Assembly: GCA_020152595.1 (NCBI GenBank)
Contig: JAIGNY010001269.1
Location: forward strand, 1 to 64,000
Length of the DNA: 64,000 bases
Source of the DNA: Chiridota heheva
Lineage: Eukaryota > Echinodermata > Holothuroidea > Apodida > Chiridotidae
Direction of reading: 5' to 3'
How positions within the stretch are numbered: the stretch's first letter is position 1; every line of letters begins with the position of its first letter. The notes beneath the pieces are model-generated. The model was given only the letters and a program-made list of their open reading frames with translations. It was not told where the DNA came from and did no database searches. The position numbers and the translations under genes were made by a program. Positions 57,901 through 60,900 of the stretch are shown one piece after another.

Positions 57901-60900
57901 AAATTCTTAAAGAACTTCATGTCAAAGCATTTTGCAGGAAAATTCAAAAGAGAATTTTATAGAAATACATTACAGTGTGGTAGCACATAAGGCAAAATAT
58001 GTCATCATTGGCATGACTTTAATACAAAATAGCGACATCCTTATTACAACTTCAAACATGGATAACTTGAGAATGGAATAAGATTTTATATTTAGGTTTT
58101 TGGTTGTTGGTTTACTTTTTGATTTTTATTCATACATGTATAGCAAGCTAGAATGTTTGTCTCCTTCAAAGGTATATGGACAGGTAGAGGCAAGCTGACC
58201 TAAATTGATTTAAAATCAGCTCAAAAATATAAAGAAAGCAAACATTTTGCCATTTTACAGATTTTTGAAGATTTGTGTGCAAATATGCAAATTTTTGTGT
58301 TACTCTTGTGATGTATGAACAGGACATATTCTCTTTTTTCTTAATAGTAAATCTGTTTGCTTTTATCCTTCTGCCATGTTTTTTTAAAAGGAAATAATTC
58401 TAATGAAGAGGATTTAATCTTTACTCCCCCCCATCTTCCCACTCCTACCCACCTCTAACCTCTCAAGCTGGAGAAGGTATTCTGAACATTTTCAAGGTCT
58501 GAAATAAAGGGAAAAAATATAAGGAAAAGCAAAAACATTTTTAGGTGCTTTCCTGTTAATACATCACATCTTTTCAGGATATTACAAAAAATAATTTCAA
58601 ACTTTAAATACTCATAGCTTGAAAACTACACATGCTATGTTCAAATTTTAAGACTATTAAACTCAGAATTAAATGCTCTGTTCTGTACGTGGTTGAACAG
58701 GAATCTTTTGTACCTGTTTATAGACCTTTAATACATGTTTATGATACATAAATGGCCTCCTTCTTTTCTTCAATCTTTTTTCAAAATTAAGGTGATTTAA
58801 CAGACAGTTTCTTTCCTATTATCCCATAGGTTTTCATGAAGTTCTGGCTCGCTGAGAAATTAGACGTGATGATTGACCGGCAGATAAACTACGTGACAAT
58901 TTGTCAAAAGCTTGTACGTGGTTTTATGGCAAGACGGCGCTTCAAAGCCATGTACAACCGCTTTATAACATATAGACAGATGGTTGAGCATTTCTTGTGG
59001 CCTTTGGAAGATGCCAGCTCTCAGATTCTAAACGTTTTGAATTCTTTGGCGAAGCTGGACGTGACGCGACATGAAACCATTAAAAAAGAGGTAGGATGCA
59101 GTGTTAAACTTTAAATGTGATAATTACTATGTAGGGAATCTCATCTCATGAAAATTGCTTGACACACCGCAGGTAATTTTGATGCACACTGGTTACATAA
59201 CTTTAACGGCCGCCAGTAATTCTGATGTACGCCGGTTACGTAACTTTAACAGCTGCCGGTAATTCTGATGCACACTGGCTACGTAGGTTTAACGGCTGCT
59301 GGTAATTCTGATGCACACTGGTTACGTAAATTTAACGGCTGCTGGTAATTCTGATGCACACCGGTTACGTAAATTTAACGGCCGCCGGTAATTCTGATGC
59401 ACACTGGTTACGTAACTTTAACGGCTGCCGGTCATTCTTATGCACACTGGTTACGTAATTTTAACGGCCGCCGTTAATTCTGATGCACACTGGTTACGTA
59501 ACTTTAATGGCCACTGGTGATTCTTATGCACACTGGTTACATAACTTTAACAACCGCCGCTAATTCTGATGCACACTGGTTACGGAACTTTAACGGCCGC
59601 CGGTAATTTTGATGCACACTGGTTACATAACTTTAACGGCTGCTGGTAATTCTGATGCACACTGGTTTATGTGACTTTCACGGCAGTTTTTGATTGGCTC
59701 GTCAGAATATGTGCAACTATTTCGACCAATCAAAAATGTTCAATTGTATTGTATTTCTGTCTAAGTTAAGTCACTAACTGACTTTAAAGATTTTTCGTTA
59801 TGAGAAATTTCCAATTTTGTATTTTGATATCTCTTGTTATCCTTATGGGGTAAGAATCAATATACAGTATGTCTGTACATGGACTTCTGAAAGATAAAAA
59901 GCTAAGACTAAAGGGAGTTATATGCAACGTTACAGCCTATGCAAGACTCTAAAAAAAAAAAAAAAAAAAACATCCGTAAGTCACTGAAAATTAATGCAAA
60001 ATTTCAGCAAATGATCATGGAAATCATACCTTTTATTCCACTAAAAATTTATTGACATTTTCACCAAATATAATCTTAATCCGGAAATTTAATGATAAAA
60101 ATAGAAATACGAGTACTTTTTTGGTTGCGATGCTAATTGCATAAGGAACCTATGCACTCATGCTGGCGTGTGTTTGTATGTATGTGTGTGTGTGTATGTG
60201 TGTCTGTGACAGCAAGCTCATAAACACGATATCTCAAGAGTGATACACCGGATTCATTACATATTTTGTACACAGATAGCCCATGGTCCGTAGATGTGCT
60301 GTATTGTTTTTGGTGGTGATGTCAAGCATGTTAATGAGTAGGCGGGGCCTAATGTAAATATGTTAAAAGGCTCATATTTTTATAATGGCCTGTCTGCTTT
60401 GTTCCATATTTGGTGTAATTATGCTGTTAGCTAGTGTGTACATGTTCATGGCACAAAAATGTTGAATTTCATTAATACGCACAGTGAGCAGTGCTCAAGA
60501 TGATTTTATTGAAAAGAGCTTGTAAGCAAAATTTCTCAAGAATGGTAAACTCGATTCATGTCATATTTGGTACACAGATAGCCCGTGATCTGTAGATGTA
60601 CACTTTTGTTTTGATGGTGATGTCATGCAGATTAATGATTAGGCAGGGCCTAATGTGAAATCTTTAAATGCCCATATTTTAACAATCATGTGTCTGATTT
60701 GTTTCATATTTAGTATAATTATGTTGTTAGCTACATGTAAGTGTGTATATGTATGTGTTCATTGTATAAAAGCATTAAATTTCATAAATATGCGTAGTAG
60801 TTGGGCTAATTCTAAGGTTTTGCGAATAAGACCATGTAAACACAGTATCTAAAAAAGGACAAACTTAATTTATGTCTTATTTGGTGCACAGATAGCCCAT

